The notes under the pieces: model-generated
What the model was told of the DNA's origin: nothing
Database searches by the model: none
The model's input: the letters and a program-made list of their open reading frames with translations, nothing else
Translations under genes and position numbers: made by a program
Origin: Variovorax sp. PBL-H6
GTDB taxonomy: Bacteria; Pseudomonadota; Gammaproteobacteria; Burkholderiales; Burkholderiaceae_C
DNA: 64,000 bases
Direction of reading: 5' to 3'
Assembly (NCBI RefSeq): GCF_901827155.1
Contig: NZ_LR594659.1
Coordinates: 5,366,501 to 5,430,500, forward strand
In this document: positions 60,882-64,000 of the stretch, one piece after another
Layout: every line of letters begins with the position of its first letter
Numbering within the stretch: the stretch's first letter is position 1

Positions 60882-62036
60882 TCAGTCGGTGAATCGCGGC
60901 GGCCATGAAAGCCCGTCCTGCTTGCTGCGCTGCGATGGCGGGCTGGCCGCCTCGATGTCGCGAGGCGTGAGCCCGACCGAGGAAAGGATTTCGACACTGT
61001 GGTCATCGAGGTCGATCGGCGCCGGCGCGACCTTGGAACGGCTGAACCGCGGGATGGCCGGCACTTCCTGCGGGTGCTGCGGATCCACGCGCGAGCGGAT
61101 CTGCGGGTCCTGCCACACCTCGTCGGGTGCCAGCACGGGGGTGACGCATGCATCTACGCCCTCGAAACGCGCAACCCAGGCATCACGCGGCAAGTTGCGG
61201 AAGGTCGCCTCGAGCGTGCGTTCGATGGCGGGCCAGGTGCTGTGGCTCATCGCGTCGGGCGGGTCGCCGAGCTCGAGGGTCTGCCACATCGCCTTGAAGA
61301 ACTGGGGTTCGAGTGAGCCGACGGCCATGTAGCCGCCGTCTGCGCATTCGTAGCAGCGGTAGTTGGGCGCGGTGCCCGCGAGCCAGCCGTCGCCGCGCCG
61401 TGGCATCGCCGTGGTCTGCCAGGCGGGAAAGTGCATTGCGATCAGGGACATGCAGCCGTCGATCATCGCCGCGTCGACATGCTGGCCCAGACCGGTACGG
61501 TGCCGCTCCTGCAGCGCCGCAAGGATGCCGATCACCGCGAGCATGCCTCCGCCCGCCATGTCGGCGATGGCGTTGAGCGGCACCTGCGGAGGCCCGTCAT
61601 GCGGCCCGAGCGAACCAAGCACGCCGGTGTAGCCGAGGTAGTTGATGTCGTGCCCGGCCTCCTGCGCACGCGGCCCGCTCTGCCCGTAGCCCGTGAGCGA
61701 GCAATAGATGAGCCGAGGGTTGCTCGCCGAAAGCGCCGCATAGCCAGCGCCGAGCCGATCGGCAACGCCGGGCCGAAAGCCTTCGATGAAGACATCCGCG
61801 CTTTCGCAGAGCCGGAGAAGCGCCAGTCGCCCCTCGTCCGTCTTGAGATCGAGGGTGATGAAGCGCTTGCCCCGCGAAAAGCTCGACACCGGCGGGCCGG
61901 CGCGGCCTCCGCCGACAACGATGACTTCGGCCCCCAGGTCTGCAAGCAGCATCGTGCCGTAGGGCCCGGGCGCAAGGCGGGTCATGTCGATGACCCGGAT
62001 GCCGTCGAGCGGCTTCAGTGGATTCGATACGGTCAA
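60882..62036 (-). CDS. CaiB/BaiF family III CoA-transferase
   Basis: 384 residues. The family signature LDGIRVIDMTRLAPGPYGTM opens the protein; FIEGFRPGVADRLGAGYAAL and the active-site Asp region LGQHVDAAMIDGCMSL follow, then the domain-swap C-terminal part. It would transfer CoA between carboxylates to activate the pathway's acid. Translation most likely starts at TTG 62036, with AGGAG 5 nt upstream; a GTG 3 bp earlier is too near the ribosome site. Confidence 0.88.
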   Translation of the reverse strand: MTVSNPLKPLDGIRVIDMTRLAPGPYGTMLLADLGAEVIVVGGGRAGPPVSSFSRGKRFITLDLKTDEGRLALLRLCESADVFIEGFRPGVADRLGAGYAALSASNPRLIYCSLTGYGQSGPRAQEAGHDINYLGYTGVLGSLGPHDGPPQVPLNAIADMAGGGMLAVIGILAALQERHRTGLGQHVDAAMIDGCMSLIAMHFPAWQTTAMPRRGDGWLAGTAPNYRCYECADGGYMAVGSLEPQFFKAMWQTLELGDPPDAMSHSTWPAIERTLEATFRNLPRDAWVARFEGVDACVTPVLAPDEVWQDPQIRSRVDPQHPQEVPAIPRFSRSKVAPAPIDLDDHSVEILSSVGLTPRDIEAASPPSQRSKQDGLSWPPRFTD

Positions 62037-62119
62037 CACGTCTCCTTTGTGGTGCTGTCGTGAAGCGGGCGTGCCGAGCACGGGATCGAAGGGGCGATCG
62101 TGGTCGCGTCGTCGCATTG

Positions 62120-62136
62120 GTGACGCAAAGTGACGC
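62120..62136. promoter_or_regulatory. direct repeats in the divergent control region
   Basis: GTGACGC occurs twice with starts exactly 10 bp apart (62120-62126 and 62130-62136) in the 244-bp gap between the CoA-transferase and the fused oxidoreductase. The one-turn spacing suits binding of a regulator to one DNA face, possibly the TetR protein. A TAGTAT (62223-62228) with TTCAAT 16 bp upstream could be the plus-strand promoter. Confidence 0.4.
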
Positions 62137-62280
62137 GATCCGAGGGACAACCCGTAGCGCACTGCCTTGCACCTGTTGCGATTCGGGCTGTACCATCGGC
62201 TTCAATTCACATACCGGCTGGATAGTATTAAATGGAAATGCCGGTTTGCGCAAGGTGCCCACAACGGAGACGGACTTAGG

Positions 62281-64000
62281 ATGAATGCACGCACGCCGGC
62301 AGAATCGCTTCTGCAGATCGACCTCGACGACAAGTACCTGCAGCGCAGCGGGCAGATCTTCATGTCGGGCACGCAGGCCCTGGTCCGGCTGCCGATGGAC
62401 CAGCAAAGGCGGGACGAAAGCCATGGCGTGCGCACCGCCGGCTTCATCTCCGGCTATCGCGGCTCACCGCTCGGCCGGTATGACCAGGAGCTGTGGTCGC
62501 AGGCGAAGCTGCTGAAGGAGCACCACATCCACTTCCAGCCGGGCGTGAACGAGGACCTTGCGGCGACGGCGGTCTGGGGCTCGCAGTACGTGGGCAGCGT
62601 GCCCGGTGCACGCTACGACGGCGTCTTCGGCATCTGGTACGGCAAGGGGCCGGGCGTCGACCGAAGCGGCGACGCCTTCAAGCACGCCAACTCCGCGGGC
62701 ACCTCGCGCTTCGGCGGCGTGCTGGCGATCGCGGGCGACGATCACGCGGCGAAGTCATCGACCACCGCGCACCAGTCCGACTACGCGCTGCTGGCCAGCG
62801 GCATACCGGTGCTCTATCCCTCCAACGTGCAGGACATCCTCGACTTCGGCCTCCACGGCATCGCCATGAGCCGCCACTCGGGCTGCTGGGTCGCCATGAA
62901 GGTGGTGACCGATGTGGTCGAGAGCTCGGGGAGCGTCCAGGTCGGCGAGGAAAGCCCGCGCATCGAGATGCCGCCTTCCTCGCCCCTTCCGGACGGCGTG
63001 AACATCCGCGGCAACGACATCTCGCCCCAGGCGCAGGAGCAGCGGCTCTACGAACACAAGCTGTATGCCGCCCAGGCCTACGCGCGCGCCAACGGCATCG
63101 ACCGCATCGTGGCGGACCATCCTTCCGCGCGCGTGGGCATCATCTCTGCCGGAAAGGCCTTTGCCGATGTGCGGCAGGCGCTGCGCAGCCTCGGCTTGCC
63201 CACCGATGAGGAGGCCGGCGCAGCCGGGCTGCGCGTGCTCAAGGTCGGGCTCGTGTGGCCCCTGGACCCGCAGGTCGTCGAGCGCCTGGCCGAAGGCCTG
63301 GAGACGCTCATCGTGGTCGAGGAGAAGCGCCCGCTCCTCGAACACCAGGTCAAGTCCATCCTGTACGACGCGCCGCTGGCGAGCAAGCCGCGCATCGTCG
63401 GCAAGTTCGACGGCAGCAGCGAGTGGTCGCCGGATCGCGGCGATGCGGTGTTCTCGTCGGTGGGCGAACTCGCACCGCCGCTGATCGCGGAGCGCATCGC
63501 CCGCGTGCTGGGGCTGTCCTACCAGGCACCGGCGAATCCTGAGAGCACCAGGCTCCCGTCGGTCGTCCGCGCCGCCACCTTCTGCTCGGGGTGTCCGCAC
63601 AACACCTCGACCCAATTGCCCGAGGGCAGCCGCGCCTTTGCCGGCATCGGATGCCATGGGATGGTGCTCCTGACCGGCCGCGACCCCTACGGCACCGTCG
63701 GCCAGATGGGCGCGGAAGGTGCAATGTGGGTGGGCCAGGCGCCCTTCACGGACGAGAAGCACATCTTCGCCAACATGGGCGACGGCACCTACTTTCACTC
63801 CGGCTTCCTCGCGATCCGGCAGGCGGTGTCCGCGCATGTGCCGATCACCTACAAGCTGCTGGTCAACGGCTACGTGTCGATGACGGGCGGCCAGCCGATC
63901 GACGGCGAGCTCAGCACCGTGCAGATGGTCAACGAGCTCGTCGCGGAAGGCGTGAAGCGCATCGTTGTCGTGGCCGACGATCCGTCACGCTACGACGCGC
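62281..64000 (+). CDS. indolepyruvate ferredoxin oxidoreductase, fused long form (partial)
   Basis: 573 residues are visible before the right edge; the fused family is about 1150 residues. The N-terminal domain contains GFISGYRGSPLGRYDQELWS and HFQPGVNEDLAATAVWGSQY. A later TPP-related part includes CSGCPHNTSTQLPEGSRAFA and FANMGDGTYFHSGFLAIRQA with LLVNGYVSMTGGQPIDG. It is a different type from the split pair at 9140-12841. The ATG at 62281 has GGAGA 10 nt upstream. Divergent from the CoA-transferase/acyl-CoA dehydrogenase operon, it may convert a branched or aromatic 2-oxoacid to its CoA ester for that pathway. Confidence 0.9.
   Translation, partial: MNARTPAESLLQIDLDDKYLQRSGQIFMSGTQALVRLPMDQQRRDESHGVRTAGFISGYRGSPLGRYDQELWSQAKLLKEHHIHFQPGVNEDLAATAVWGSQYVGSVPGARYDGVFGIWYGKGPGVDRSGDAFKHANSAGTSRFGGVLAIAGDDHAAKSSTTAHQSDYALLASGIPVLYPSNVQDILDFGLHGIAMSRHSGCWVAMKVVTDVVESSGSVQVGEESPRIEMPPSSPLPDGVNIRGNDISPQAQEQRLYEHKLYAAQAYARANGIDRIVADHPSARVGIISAGKAFADVRQALRSLGLPTDEEAGAAGLRVLKVGLVWPLDPQVVERLAEGLETLIVVEEKRPLLEHQVKSILYDAPLASKPRIVGKFDGSSEWSPDRGDAVFSSVGELAPPLIAERIARVLGLSYQAPANPESTRLPSVVRAATFCSGCPHNTSTQLPEGSRAFAGIGCHGMVLLTGRDPYGTVGQMGAEGAMWVGQAPFTDEKHIFANMGDGTYFHSGFLAIRQAVSAHVPITYKLLVNGYVSMTGGQPIDGELSTVQMVNELVAEGVKRIVVVADDPSRYDA

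Overview
The window is high-GC DNA from a betaproteobacterium, most likely Variovorax or a close relative (Comamonadaceae). The reasons are the codon bias, tight operons with 4-bp start/stop overlaps, a MarR-controlled Rieske/indolepyruvate-oxidoreductase operon resembling the iad auxin-degradation locus of Variovorax, and an RsaM-type quorum-sensing module. The assignment is inference; no rRNA or tRNA gene is present to anchor it.

Region 1 (1-13468): a long minus-strand operon runs from an indolepyruvate:ferredoxin oxidoreductase pair through a reductase, a two-subunit Rieske dioxygenase, an AMP-forming acyl-CoA ligase, a thiolase-fold protein, a DUF35-SDR fusion, a cyclase-family hydrolase and an SDR to an ABC substrate-binding protein cut by the window edge. 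A divergent MarR gene sits at its head. The enzyme set can be read as a route from indole-3-acetate through dioxindole-acetyl-CoA and isatin to an anthranilate-level product.

Region 2 (13473-19006): a second minus-strand run encodes an opine-dehydrogenase-family enzyme, a 3-hydroxyacyl-CoA dehydrogenase, an alpha/beta-hydrolase fold protein lacking the usual catalytic residues, a medium-chain reductase and a pseudouridine-5'-phosphate glycosidase. A recognisable promoter precedes it and a HAD phosphatase lies upstream. Region 3 (19106-21822): luxR, an rsaM-like gene and luxI, with a near-perfect lux box before luxI and an overlapping gene of unknown function after it.

Region 4 (21872-39220): a surface-adhesion island. 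A trimeric autotransporter of about 3575 residues, containing long nested DNA repeats, is followed by an OmpA-type lipoprotein. Divergent from it are an OmpR-type response regulator, a LysM-FecR protein and a CHASE2 histidine kinase; a pseudo-receiver regulator lies beyond. Region 5 (39640-48387): a TPR protein, a NarL-type regulator and a partial type VI secretion (T6SS) module. This holds TssL/DotU fused to a DUF4384-like domain, a TssM reduced to its cytoplasmic domain, a PppA phosphatase, a TPR methyltransferase, TagF, and two short remnants that look like the C-terminus of the FHA protein and the N-terminus of TssK. No sheath, tube or spike genes are present.

Region 6 (48558-58938): a CAP-domain lipoprotein, a VOC protein, two small proteins, tandem PhnD-like binding proteins divergent from a hybrid histidine kinase, and a second binding protein/hybrid kinase pair. 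Region 7 (58983-64000): a TetR regulator, an acyl-CoA dehydrogenase and a CaiB-type CoA-transferase on the minus strand. Divergent from them is a long, fused-type indolepyruvate ferredoxin oxidoreductase that runs off the right edge.
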